Notes: generated by a model from the sequence alone, not told the origin. Positions 18,655 through 27,181 are shown, counted from the first letter of the stretch. The stretch: DNA of 39,915 nt from Bacteroidota bacterium (GCA_022567305.1 JADFHF010000034.1:1-39915), one strand, 5' to 3'. Numbers and translations: made by a program.

Positions 18655-18843
18655 CTATGAATAATCCGTGTGATGCGAGGAATGCTCCGAACAGCCGCCC
18701 AGGCTAATTATGTGCCCCATATAGTACATGGAGTCCATGGCTCCCGCACACAGGGTGGCTGCCGACGTGAGTTTTCTTATATCACCATACTCGACCAGTT
18801 TTGGAGCTTCGTACAATTTCCTCCCTGTGAGGGTCTCTTTCAT
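18655..18843 (-). CDS. Lasso/RiPP-type leader peptide-containing precursor
   Basis: 62-residue peptide. The first half, ending KLYEAPKLVEYGDIRKLT, matches the lasso leader pattern Y-x2-P-x-L-x3-G-x5-T, in which Tyr-Pro binds the RRE protein and Thr lies just before the core. The second half begins SAATLCAGAMD and has two Cys, several Gly, and a Ser/His-rich tail (CSEHSSHHTDYS). If cleaved after Thr-Ser, the first acidic residue is at core position 10, late for a classical 7-9 residue lasso ring, so a different modification is possible. No cyclase, RRE/PqqD or protease gene is present; the only partner is a decayed HPr-kinase-like gene downstream. Upstream, 18844-19128 is AT-rich with no recognisable gene. 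Confident on the leader pattern, not on the product. Confidence 0.7.
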   Translation of the reverse strand: MKETLTGRKLYEAPKLVEYGDIRKLTSAATLCAGAMDSMYYMGHIISLGGCSEHSSHHTDYS

Positions 18844-19128
18844 CGTAAATATGATTTTTAGGAACGAGTTCCTCTTTGACTAATACTCGGATACCCGATT
18901 CTCAGAGAACAACACATTTGCTGTTCTATTATCTAGAACGTTTAATTTTTCGTTTGTAGCTAGCGGGAAAGCGTGATTATAATTTCAATTGAGGATAATT
19001 CGAGTGAAAGCGCACTTCCGTCGATAAGACGCAGATAGGTCTTTCGCACGAGGTCGGTATTTAGAAAGGCCATTGCTGCGACAATTGTGTTCAGAATTTG
19101 CCCCGCCACAGGTGCATATCTGTCTTGA

Positions 19129-20280
19129 TTACCGCATGTTCGATATTTGGAAAGACGAATGGACGAATGTCTTGACGGGTGCAGTCCTCGTTGCCGTTCG
19201 ATTCCAATCGACTCTGGGAAGTTTAGTGGAGAGGTATTCTACGAGAATCGTCTCTGTGGCCCGTTCCGTTTCGTAGTGTCCAGGATCGACTAGAGCCATT
19301 TTCGGACCACCATCCGAATCGAGGGCTTCGAAAAAATGATGATACGTGATATCGGCCGTGACGTAGGCGTCGGCACCTCGCTTCATAGCGAGATGCATGA
19401 ACCGTGAACCTGCGCCTCCACAGACGGCCACCTTTTGTATTACGCTGTCGAGATCTCCTACAAATCGGACAGCCGGATTCTCAAGAGCGGTCGATACCCT
19501 TGCCAAAAAAGCGCTCAGAGGCTCACTTGAAGCCAGTTCCCCGATCGCACCAATCCCGGCGCTGCGGTAATCTTGTTCCAGAGGGAATAAATCGTAGGCA
19601 ACTTCATCATACGGGTGTGCCTCACGCATCGCTTGAAGCACGGACGGAAGATTCCAGCGAGGCACTTCGACTTCAATTCTGAGTTCTTCAACACGTTCAA
19701 GATCTCCACCTGCTTCTCCCACGTGTGGACTGGATCCCTCAAGGGGCCTGAACGAACCTGTTCCTGAAGTCGTGAACGAGCAGGAATCGTACTTACCGAT
19801 CCGTCCAGCCCCAGCTTTCGCCAGAGACTCCTTGACTGCATCTGCGTGAGAGGCAGGAACGAAAACGGCAAGCTTTACAAGGCGCTCCCCGAGGCTACCC
19901 AAAAACTGGATATTTTTGAGGCCGAGCTGGCCCGCCAGAGCGAACGAGACCCCGTCCTTCGCGACATCCAGATTCGTGTGGATACAATACAGGGCAATGC
20001 CGGCCTCAGCGAGTTTCAAGCCCAAGTGTCCAACAGGGTGATCTGGAGTCAACCGATCGACCGGTTTGAAGAACAACGGGTGATGGGTGACAATGAGCTG
20101 GACGCCGATCGACTTTGCTTCTTCCAGAACCTGAGGCGTCATATCCAGAGCGATCAGCCCTTTGCTTACATCTCGAGATGGGTCTCCGACATGGAGGCCC
20201 ACGTTGTCCCATGATTCTGCTGAACCGGTGGGTGCCCACTTTTCGAGAATGGTCACTACGTCTTGGATCGAGGTGGCCAT
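19129..20280 (-). CDS. Nif3-like dinuclear metal center hexameric protein
   Basis: 383 residues. The two metal-binding ends of the Nif3/YbgI family are present: VTHHPLFFKPVDRL and CIHTNLDVAKDG at the N-terminus, VTADITYHHFFEALD and LVDPGHYETERA at the C-terminus. A middle insertion of about 100 residues (with EVEVPRWNLPSVLQAMREAH) corresponds to the PII/CutA-like domain of the longer YqfO-type members. Widely conserved; proposed GTP cyclohydrolase-like or metal-dependent hydrolase, function unsettled. Starts 8 bases after the stop of the UMF1 transporter, same strand, so an operon is likely. Confidence 0.92.
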   Translation of the reverse strand: MATSIQDVVTILEKWAPTGSAESWDNVGLHVGDPSRDVSKGLIALDMTPQVLEEAKSIGVQLIVTHHPLFFKPVDRLTPDHPVGHLGLKLAEAGIALYCIHTNLDVAKDGVSFALAGQLGLKNIQFLGSLGERLVKLAVFVPASHADAVKESLAKAGAGRIGKYDSCSFTTSGTGSFRPLEGSSPHVGEAGGDLERVEELRIEVEVPRWNLPSVLQAMREAHPYDEVAYDLFPLEQDYRSAGIGAIGELASSEPLSAFLARVSTALENPAVRFVGDLDSVIQKVAVCGGAGSRFMHLAMKRGADAYVTADITYHHFFEALDSDGGPKMALVDPGHYETERATETILVEYLSTKLPRVDWNRTATRTAPVKTFVHSSFQISNMR

Positions 20281-20288
20281 TTATTGAT

Positions 20289-21578
20289 TTATATCTCTTT
20301 CACTTTACCAACCGCTTTCATTCCCTCTTTCTCATTCACACCCCACAATATCAGGCCTCCTACTATGAAAAGAACTAGGACCGATGAAAAACCGACTCTC
20401 TCGCTCGCAAAAAGTATAGTCATCCAGCCAACCAGAGCCGGGCCGAGAAAAGAGGTAAACTTTCCGGAGAAAGCATAGAACCCAAAGAATTCAGTTTCGC
20501 GATTATCGGGTACAAATCTGGCGAAGAGCGAGCGGCTGGAAGCCTGATTAGGACCAGCAAAGAGAGCTCCCAAAATAAGGGCTACCCAAAACAGTGTCGA
20601 ATTATATGTAACTACGGCAACGAATGCAGCAATTGACAGCCCCACGATTGAAATGATTATGGTTTTTTTACCTCCAATGCGATCGTCTACATAGCCCATC
20701 GCGAAGGCGCCCGCACCCGCTGCCACATTCAATACTATCCCGAGAAGAAAGGGCTCGATTCCGAACTGATTGCCGGCATAGATTGAGATAAGTGCAAAGA
20801 TCGTGATGAGACCGTCGTTATAGATCAATCGCGCAACGAGAAGTCGAAAAGCATGCTTAAAGCGTCGAATTTCCCTGAAAGTCTCTACAAGTTCGGATCG
20901 AGCCGCTTTCAAGAGCTGCCCCATCGGTGGCGGGTTCTCAATTTTCTGGTCTTTCACCCACAGAAACATCGGGATACTAAACGCAGCAAACCATGCAGCC
21001 ACCAGGAGCGTCGTCGCTCGGATATTTGACCCCGATTCACCGCTCAATCCAAATAGTGGGGTCTCGGGTGCGACGAATATGTAATAACCGACTATAAGAC
21101 AGAGAAGGCCTCCTAGATATCCGACCGCCCAGCCGTTGCCGGATATCCGCCCAATTTTATCCAGCGGAGCGATATCAGGTAGATACGAGTTGTAAAAGAC
21201 GTTGGCCATCTCGAATGCCACGTTGGCAACCACGAACGTCGCCAAAGCAAAGATTACCTGGCCGGGAAGGGGGAAAAACATGACGACAGACCCGATCACG
21301 CAAACGACGGTACTGATAAATAGAAAACGTTTTCGGTGGCCTCCCGAGTCCGCGATCGCACCTAGAAATGGCGAGATCAGTGCTATGATGACCGCAGAAA
21401 TGGAGATTGCAAAGCCCCATTGGCTGAGGCCTTCTCCCTCAGCAGCGATAGCATCAGAGAAATATCGCGCGTAAATAAACGTGACGACGATCGTGGTGAA
21501 AGACGAATTTGCGAAATCGTAGAAAATCCAGGATCGTACGGTTCTCTTGTCCACAACACTGGCTCTTCCTCGGCTCAC
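20289..21578 (-). CDS. UMF1-type MFS transporter
   Basis: Major facilitator superfamily permease of 429 residues with about 12 membrane helices. The N-terminus SWIFYDFANSSFTTIVVTF is characteristic of the UMF1/Atg22-like group, followed by the first cytosolic loop GAIADSGGHRKRFL and the central GYVDDRIGGKKT. Substrate unknown; some relatives are amino-acid exporters. Complete. Likely co-transcribed with nif3. Confidence 0.88.
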   Translation of the reverse strand: MSRGRASVVDKRTVRSWIFYDFANSSFTTIVVTFIYARYFSDAIAAEGEGLSQWGFAISISAVIIALISPFLGAIADSGGHRKRFLFISTVVCVIGSVVMFFPLPGQVIFALATFVVANVAFEMANVFYNSYLPDIAPLDKIGRISGNGWAVGYLGGLLCLIVGYYIFVAPETPLFGLSGESGSNIRATTLLVAAWFAAFSIPMFLWVKDQKIENPPPMGQLLKAARSELVETFREIRRFKHAFRLLVARLIYNDGLITIFALISIYAGNQFGIEPFLLGIVLNVAAGAGAFAMGYVDDRIGGKKTIIISIVGLSIAAFVAVVTYNSTLFWVALILGALFAGPNQASSRSLFARFVPDNRETEFFGFYAFSGKFTSFLGPALVGWMTILFASERVGFSSVLVLFIVGGLILWGVNEKEGMKAVGKVKEI

Positions 21579-21723
21579 AGGGTTTCGAATTTTAGTGGGA
21601 TGGGTGCAAGGAATGTACCTGCCCCTATGTGAGCCGTCAACATGCGGTGCCCATTGAAATATGAAACAATAAATTGCCTAGCCGTGCGTTTTGGGTGGGT
21701 AGTAATTAAACACCGATTGAAAA

Positions 21724-22476
21724 ATGACCTTCAAATCCATCAAGATTGTATTTGTAGTCTCACTTCTTTTCTCTTCCCGGGGATTTGCGCAGGATTACAC
21801 GACGGCCCGTGAAGTTCTGAACGCCAATTTGGAGGCAACAGGAGGTGCGTCGAATTGGGCTGAAATTAGCACGGTTACAAGCACGGGAACTCGGGAACTG
21901 GACATGCCCATGGGCGCTCGAGAGTCGACGTTTATTAAGTACGATCTGTATCCAGGGTACAGCCGGACCGAAGAGACGATTGAGTCACCGATGGGATCGA
22001 TGGAGCAACTGACGATCTCAACACCTGAAGGCCGATGGACGACTGCGATGGGAGGTCGGAGGGAGCTTCCAGCTAGCACGTGGATATCGACCGAATCAGC
22101 AAAAGATGAGCTGTTTCTGCTGTCGGATGATCGCGTCGAGTTAATGGACCTGGAGACGGAGATCGGCGATACGGGACCCGAATACGTTCTTTCGTTCAAG
22201 TACGAAGGCGAGACGTATCAGCGCAAGTACAATCAGTTCACGCTATTCTTAACGGCCGCTGAAGCTCCCGGGAATGACGGCTCTAAAAACTGGACGACAT
22301 TCGACGACTATCAGGAAGTCGACGGATTGCAGATTCCACACACATGGGAGTCGGTCGCGAGTATTACGATCAATCGCGGAGCCGGTAATAATACGAGCAC
22401 CATCACGGTGGTGACGCATCTGGAGAGTATCTCTTTTAACGACTCGCTGTCCGACGATTTATTTGCCGAGGAATAG
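21724..22476 (+). CDS. Exported LolA-like protein, unknown function
   Basis: 250 residues with a signal peptide (KIVFVVSLLFSSRGFAQ). The mature start REVLNANLEATGGASNW and the following alternating strands (VTSTGTRELDMPMG, YDLYPGYSRTEE, LTISTPEGRW) are typical of outer-membrane-lipoprotein-sorting-like (LolA/MucB-fold) proteins common in Bacteroidota, which bind lipid or act in the periplasm. No lipobox Cys is seen, so it is probably soluble. Stands alone, divergent from the UMF1 gene. Confidence 0.6.
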   Translation: MTFKSIKIVFVVSLLFSSRGFAQDYTTAREVLNANLEATGGASNWAEISTVTSTGTRELDMPMGARESTFIKYDLYPGYSRTEETIESPMGSMEQLTISTPEGRWTTAMGGRRELPASTWISTESAKDELFLLSDDRVELMDLETEIGDTGPEYVLSFKYEGETYQRKYNQFTLFLTAAEAPGNDGSKNWTTFDDYQEVDGLQIPHTWESVASITINRGAGNNTSTITVVTHLESISFNDSLSDDLFAEE

Positions 22477-22545
22477 AGAAACCCAGACACCAGGGGAGGG
22501 TCAGCCGGGTTTCGTGGGCGATTTGGAACTGCGTAGGATTAGTGT

Positions 22546-23724
22546 CTAGCCTACGACTGATTTTATTGCGAGTCCGAATCGCCCGATCTCTTCTTCAGTA
22601 TTGTAGTAATGGACAGAAGCTCGGACGATTTCGGGTAAATCTCTCGTCGTTGCGTCGATGAGCGCATATTCCCGGGTGGATGTGGTCACATTGATGCTTA
22701 GCGACGACAACCACTTCATGATCTCGGATGCCACGACACGCTCGTGGGAAAAGGTGACAATGCCCCCTTTCAATTCGCCCTTGTCATGAAGTGTTATTCC
22801 TGAGACGCTTTTCAATTCGTCGCGGAGCTGAGATCCCAGCGCATGGATTCTAGGCCACGTGTTCTCAATACCCCAGTCCAGGGCATAGGCTGCGGCAACG
22901 CCGAGACCAATCTTTCCTGCAACAAATCCTTCCCAGTTTTCAAATCTTTTTGAATCGGGTTGAAGTTCGTATTTGTTCGGGCCGGTCCAGGTTGCGGCGT
23001 GGAGGTCGATGAACGGGGGATCCAACAAGTCGAGCGCAGCTTTCCGCACATATAAAAATCCGGTTCCCCGAGGACCGCGAAGATACTTTCGGCCTGTTCC
23101 GGACAAGAAGTCGCAGCCGATATCCCGAACATCAATCGGAATCTGGCCCACGGCCTGACACGCGTCCAGCAAATAGGGAATGCCGGCCTGATTGGCAATT
23201 TCGCCGACTTCTTTCGCGGGATTGATTAGACCGCAGTTTGTTGGGATGTGTGTCAGCGCAATCAGTTTGACGGATTCGTCAATTTGGTTTTTAAGCTGTT
23301 CAAGGGATATTTGACCTTGCTCGTCATCTGGAATAAGAACAATTTCAGCGCCGGTCTTCTCAGCAACGTGAAGCATCGCCAGATAGTTGCTGGCATACGT
23401 CGCGTGGGCGGTCAGGATCTTATCTCCTTTTTCAATAGGCAAACCATAAAAAGCCATATCCCAGGCTCGGGTAGCATTTTCTACCAGAGCAATCTCGAAT
23501 GAATCGCAGTTCAGCAGGCGCGCTAGCGAGACATAAGCGGACTGATATTTGGGCAACGCCATCGCATACGCTTCGTATCCACCCTGCTCGGCTTCCAGCG
23601 TCAAGTGAGACTGGACAGCATCGAGAACAGGTGCAGGCATGAGACCAGCACCTGCATTGTTGAAGTGAACGACGTTAGCGCAACCCGGCGTTTCTCTGCG
23701 AGCGCGATTGATGTCGAACGACAT
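22546..23724 (-). CDS. Class V aminotransferase-fold PLP enzyme
   Basis: 392-residue PLP-dependent enzyme of fold type I, class V. Visible: N-terminal VHFNNAGAGLMPAPV, NATRAWDMAFYGL, the PLP-ring Asp in LLDACQAVGQIPIDV, and the Schiff-base Lys in SGTGRKYLRGPRGTGFLYV. It resembles cysteine desulfurase-like, isopenicillin-N epimerase-like or sulfoxide lyase (EgtE-like) members; no neighbour fixes the substrate. Complete. Its start lies about 90 bases from tRNA-Arg on the opposite strand. Confidence 0.85.
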   Translation of the reverse strand: MSFDINRARRETPGCANVVHFNNAGAGLMPAPVLDAVQSHLTLEAEQGGYEAYAMALPKYQSAYVSLARLLNCDSFEIALVENATRAWDMAFYGLPIEKGDKILTAHATYASNYLAMLHVAEKTGAEIVLIPDDEQGQISLEQLKNQIDESVKLIALTHIPTNCGLINPAKEVGEIANQAGIPYLLDACQAVGQIPIDVRDIGCDFLSGTGRKYLRGPRGTGFLYVRKAALDLLDPPFIDLHAATWTGPNKYELQPDSKRFENWEGFVAGKIGLGVAAAYALDWGIENTWPRIHALGSQLRDELKSVSGITLHDKGELKGGIVTFSHERVVASEIMKWLSSLSINVTTSTREYALIDATTRDLPEIVRASVHYYNTEEEIGRFGLAIKSVVG

Positions 23725-23815
23725 GAAAGTAGTCGGTTGAGGTCTCGAATGGATCTCGAAGGTAGGAAGCGCTTTTTGAGCGCACCACCCGCAGGTCGTA
23801 TTTTCCGCCGATTCA

Positions 23816-23888
23816 GCCCCCGTAGCTCAGGGGATAGAGCACCGGTTTCCTAAACCGGGTGTCGGATGTTCGAATCATCCCGGGGGTA
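23816..23888 (+). tRNA. tRNA-Arg (anticodon CCT)
   Basis: Full cloverleaf: acceptor GCCCCCG/CGGGGGT (one G-U), D stem GCTC/GAGC, anticodon stem CCGGT/ACCGG with loop TTCCTAA (anticodon CCT, reads AGG), T stem GGATG/CATCC with TTCGAAT. CCA is not encoded. A near-copy of its 3' end occurs 8 kb downstream, so it is probably an integration site. Confidence 0.95.
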
Positions 23889-23898
23889 CACATATGAT
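23875..23898 (+). repeat. Putative att site (tRNA 3' end)
   Basis: TC-A-TCCC-G-GGGGTACACATA at the tRNA-Arg 3' end, 20 bp, matches 31885-31904 at 18 of 20 positions, and both copies continue with TGAT (one extra A in the second). Direct orientation, 8.0 kb apart: the layout of an island integrated into a tRNA gene. Confidence 0.65.
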
Positions 23899-23945
23899 TT
23901 TGGTTGATTCACGCTAATGCAGATTAATGCCCGCTACATAGAGTA

Positions 23946-23994
23946 GTGGTCATTTATCGTTTCTCTTGAGTTCTTTTGACCTTCTTTTGACCAC
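23946..23994. repeat. Direct and inverted repeats next to the att site
   Basis: TTCTTTTGACC occurs twice head to tail (23971-23981, 23982-23992), and GTGGTCA at 23946-23952 is inverted as TGACCAC at 23988-23994. Just inside the island edge, these could be integrase or excisionase arm sites; this is inference. No gene lies between the tRNA and 24046. Confidence 0.4.
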
Positions 23995-24045
23995 GTTTTT
24001 ACCTGATCTATCACCTAACGAACGCAGCACGGACGTTTTCTGTGA

Positions 24046-24501
24046 CTTAAAAAAGCTAAGGACGCCTTAGAAAAGAATTTTGATTTTAAAGGCAAGCCCA
24101 AGCTCAAGAAGTTTAGAGAATTAAAATGGGCTCTGCTTCAACACGATGATATTTGTTCTACGCCAATATTAGATGCCACACATTCTCTGAGAGGTACACG
24201 TGCATTTGCATTGTTGGGAGAAAGGGAATCTGGATTTTTATACGTGTTGGGTGTACCTCACACACACGGAAGCATTTCCTATTCCACGAATGAGGAAGTG
24301 GTAAATGTCAGGTTGCTAAGAGTGTGCCCTCCCGATGCTCTACGACTCTATTTTCAAGAACGGAATTTGATCGGTAGATTTCTTCATACATCCGACAGGA
24401 AGAATCCTGAGCTTAACGCTGCTGGTCGGCTAACAGTTAAATATCAGTTAATGAACAATTCCGGGACTTTTTGGGATAGCGACTTCCAACCAATTCCGTA
24501 G
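24046..24501 (+). pseudogene. FRG-domain protein, 5'-truncated
   Basis: Open frame of 151 codons with no usable start codon before TTG 24208/24211. The translation shows the FRG-domain pattern: WALLQHDDICSTPILDATHS (usual LQHxGxxTPLLDxTxS), LRGTRAFALLGERESGFLYV, then SISYSTNEEVVNVRLL and CPPDALRLYFQERNLIGRF, ending SDFQPIP. The N-terminal part, including the FRG tripeptide region, is missing. FRG-domain proteins are often found in mobile or defence contexts; their mechanism is little known. Sequence upstream (23889-24045) holds only repeats. Lower GC than the core genes to the left. Treated as an island cargo remnant. Confidence 0.65.
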
Positions 24502-24716
24502 CGCGTTCTCTTTCAAAATGAAGATGATCCCTTTTTCCGAATACCCGAAGACTTGCACCTTTTAGTGTCGACAACCGGATTCGCGTAGAGTGATGGGTTG
24601 TACATCGTCGCATCTCTGACTGTATTCCGCCCAATTACTGAGACTTATTGATACCTCAATTATATCATAAGACCCAGACCCGGCTGTGAGAGAGATTTGG
24701 TTCTGATTCCGCTTTG

Positions 24717-24850
24717 CACTTCCACCATTAACCCTGTTTCTTTAAGCAAACCCACCCTGAACCGCAATGGTCGGTAAGTCCTTATCTCATTACCAGAGCC
24801 TCGAAGAACTAGATCAAGGCGTCACGGGGATCGTTTATAAGGCCGAGGAT
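24717..24850 (+). repeat. Kinase head module, copy A
   Basis: First of three copies of one module: a leader starting CACTT, then CCTGTTTCTTTAAGC and ACCCACCCT, then a start codon and roughly 30 codons of a PknB-type kinase N-terminus (MVGKSLSHYQSLEEL, GIVYKAED). Compare 30515-30700 and 37054-37170. Confidence 0.65.
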
Positions 24851-25120
24851 GACAGTTCTAACTTTCGGCAACGAGCGACGGAGTTCAACAATTTCGTACA
24901 GGGACGATTGAGAATCATTATGGCCCGTCGGTCCGACAAAATCGTTCATCCAGATCCGTCAATAGCTATCAACATGACTATTTTCGTCGCATATTCAACC
25001 GAGCGCGCAACAGTACTCCAACGCTCGCTCTCCGCTCGTCCGATCGAGTTGAGTTTAGACAACTTGATCGATGAACTGATAACGAACGTATCGCTGTATC
25101 TGAAAGGAGGTTTCGCGTGA
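24767..25120 (+). CDS. Chimeric ORF: kinase head joined to TetR-like C-terminus
   Basis: 117 residues made of two unrelated parts. Residues 1-29 (MVGKSLSHYQSLEEL...GIVYKAEDD) are a worn kinase N-terminus; the Gly-rich loop reads DQGVTG instead of GRGGMG. Residues ~38-115 follow the C-terminal ligand domain pattern of TetR regulators: FNNFVQGRLRIIMARRSD, then KIVHPDPSIAI, then LSLDNLIDELITNVSLYLKG. No helix-turn-helix is present, so it cannot be a normal regulator. Its TGA overlaps the GTG of the next gene (GTGA), with a perfect AAAGGAGG within its last codons, so an ancestral tetR-hydrolase operon is likely. Kinase part sure, TetR part probable. Confidence 0.6.
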   Translation: MVGKSLSHYQSLEELDQGVTGIVYKAEDDSSNFRQRATEFNNFVQGRLRIIMARRSDKIVHPDPSIAINMTIFVAYSTERATVLQRSLSARPIELSLDNLIDELITNVSLYLKGGFA

Positions 25121-25185
25121 AGAAGATCTTGATCCCCACCCTCATGGTCGTCGTTGCAATGTTGCCTTAGCATGCACTTAGCCAA
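25103..25185 (+). other. Signal-peptide segment broken by an amber codon
   Basis: AAAGGAGG (25103-25110) precedes GTG 25117. In frame it encodes MKKILIPTLMVVVAMLP, TAG (25168-25170), then HALSQ, which leads without a shift into the serine hydrolase at 25186. Without the stop this is a complete signal peptide. The stop therefore separates export signal and enzyme. Confidence 0.8.
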
Positions 25186-26961
25186 GTGTCTGATTCACTC
25201 GTTTTGGCCTTGATGGATCAATACAACGTCCCTGGATTGTCTCTGACTATCGTTCAAGGCGATTCCGCTTCGACCGCCAGCTGGGGACATGCCGACGCTG
25301 GTGGGACTATCGCAGTCACCGCCGATACTCCCTTTCGAATTGCCTCAGTGGCGAAAGTGCTCGTCGCGGCAACCGTCGTCACGGAAGTCTCCAGGGGTAC
25401 GATCAGTCTTGAAAACGATGTTTCGGATCTGATACCGCGTGTGGGTCGGTTTTCGGGACCGATCACGCTTCACGACCTGCTGACCCATACGGCAGGTTTC
25501 GATGAAAGGCTCATCGCGTACGGTGCGCGTTCTATTGATGAAATGAAACCGCTGGGTGAATACCTGGTCGATCGCACGCCTTTCCGAGGTTGGCCTGTTG
25601 GCGAGCAGATCAGTTATTCGAATCATGGAATGGCGCTCGCAGCTTTGGCAATCGAACGCGCTCGGGGGCAGTCTTTTGCTGAAGTAGCGGCATTGAACGT
25701 CTTCAAACCCCTCAACATGCGTTCAACCGGTACTCTGACACGTGGTCATAGCGTTCCTCCAAAAAGTGCGGTCCCGCTTTCGTGTGAAGAAGGGAAGTGC
25801 GAACACGTACCGCACCTTTTCTCTCATGCATATCCGGCAGGGCTTGCATTCTCAACTGCACGCGACATGAGCCGATTCGTGTCCGCCATTTTGCGCGCCG
25901 ACGAAGATGAAAGTCCTTTGGCAGAATTGATTCCTAAGCGATTCACTCATGACGAACGGATACCCGGCATGTCGTACGGATTCTTCAACCAGTATCACAA
26001 CGGCTTTCGATTTCTTGCGCATACAGGATCCGTACCCGGGTACTGGTCCCTGCTGCTAATATCGCCTGAGGCTGATCTGGGATTCTTTTTCGTTGCAAAT
26101 AGTGGCGGTTCGCAATTCGGAGAACGATTCCGCGACGAGCTGCTAAGTGCTCTTCTGGGAGATGAGCCCGCGAGTCCGCCTGTCCCTTCCATCTCCGAAA
26201 AACCGTCGATGAGATCGGGTATTTATGAGTCGACCCGCTACTCACACGAAACCATTGAACGCTTCCCACAGGTTTTCGTCAACTTCATCGAACTGATCGC
26301 AGAAGCAGATACACTGAAGATCGTTGCCGGTGGTACGGTCACGAAATACGTCCAGACCGGGACGGCTCTCTATGAAAATCTCGATGGCTCTGACACGATC
26401 GCCTTCGGCATACGTCGCGGCGAACTCCGTTTATTCAGAAGCAGTTTTGTCTACGGAGCGGGAGTGCCTGTTTCCTATGAAAAAAGACCGTGGTATCGTG
26501 CTCCGGGTTTCTTAAACGAGTATGCTTCATGGCTTCTCGCCGTACCCATTCTGATTCTGTTTCTCATCTGGCCACTGAGTGCAGGAGTCGGTCTTTACCT
26601 GAGAAAAAAACGCGGCGATGAGAAACACCCCCAAGCTCTTATATCCGGAAGCGTTTCGGCTCTCACGGCCATTATTGTCTTGTTGTTCGCGACTTTTGGC
26701 CTTGGATTTGTCGGGCGAAGCAACCGCATGCTGGAATCAGGCGAACTCTTTTTCGGGATGCCGGACACCTTGATGGCATTCACCTGGATACCTACTGTGC
26801 ACACTGTATTGGCAGTCTTGATGGGTGCGGCATTTGTCCTGGCCTGGAAATACATGTGGTGGGATTTGCCACGGAGACTCCTGTTCTCCACTGTGGCGGT
26901 ATCGCTCGTTCTACAGGTTGCCTTCCTGGTTCAATGGAATTATTTGCCGATGTCCTGGTGA
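25186..26961 (+). CDS. Membrane-anchored serine hydrolase (class C beta-lactamase family)
   Basis: 591-codon frame from GTG 25186. The N-terminal ~330 residues are a serine beta-lactamase/penicillin-binding-protein fold: SxxK as SVAK at residue 54 (nucleophile Ser), YxN as YSN in GEQISYSNHGMAL, and HxG as HTG in FLAHTGSVPGYW. A beta-rich linker follows, then four C-terminal membrane helices (WLLAVPILILFLIWPL; SALTAIIVLLFATFGLGFVG; TVLAVLMGAAFVLAW; VAVSLVLQVAFLV). Such proteins are periplasmic peptidases or esterases of unknown substrate. The natural start is GTG 25117 with a strong ribosome site and a signal peptide, but an in-frame TAG at 25168 interrupts it. Everything after is intact, so this is a very recent loss, a read-through case or a sequencing error. 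Confidence 0.82.
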   Translation: MSDSLVLALMDQYNVPGLSLTIVQGDSASTASWGHADAGGTIAVTADTPFRIASVAKVLVAATVVTEVSRGTISLENDVSDLIPRVGRFSGPITLHDLLTHTAGFDERLIAYGARSIDEMKPLGEYLVDRTPFRGWPVGEQISYSNHGMALAALAIERARGQSFAEVAALNVFKPLNMRSTGTLTRGHSVPPKSAVPLSCEEGKCEHVPHLFSHAYPAGLAFSTARDMSRFVSAILRADEDESPLAELIPKRFTHDERIPGMSYGFFNQYHNGFRFLAHTGSVPGYWSLLLISPEADLGFFFVANSGGSQFGERFRDELLSALLGDEPASPPVPSISEKPSMRSGIYESTRYSHETIERFPQVFVNFIELIAEADTLKIVAGGTVTKYVQTGTALYENLDGSDTIAFGIRRGELRLFRSSFVYGAGVPVSYEKRPWYRAPGFLNEYASWLLAVPILILFLIWPLSAGVGLYLRKKRGDEKHPQALISGSVSALTAIIVLLFATFGLGFVGRSNRMLESGELFFGMPDTLMAFTWIPTVHTVLAVLMGAAFVLAWKYMWWDLPRRLLFSTVAVSLVLQVAFLVQWNYLPMSW

Positions 26962-27181
26962 GTGATGATCCGCGAGACAAAAAATTTTTGAATTAATTTT
27001 AAGCCAGCCACATTTCAAGCGCGTTCTACGTGCCGCTTCGAGTCCGCAATTCCGCAAACCGTCGGTTGACCCATATTCATTGAGCCTTACTAACAGCTCA
27101 GTTATGTCGTGACATACCGGCACGGGTCATTAACGGAAAAGGAATGCGCGCTAGTCTGATCGGCCGAATCGCTTGACCGGC

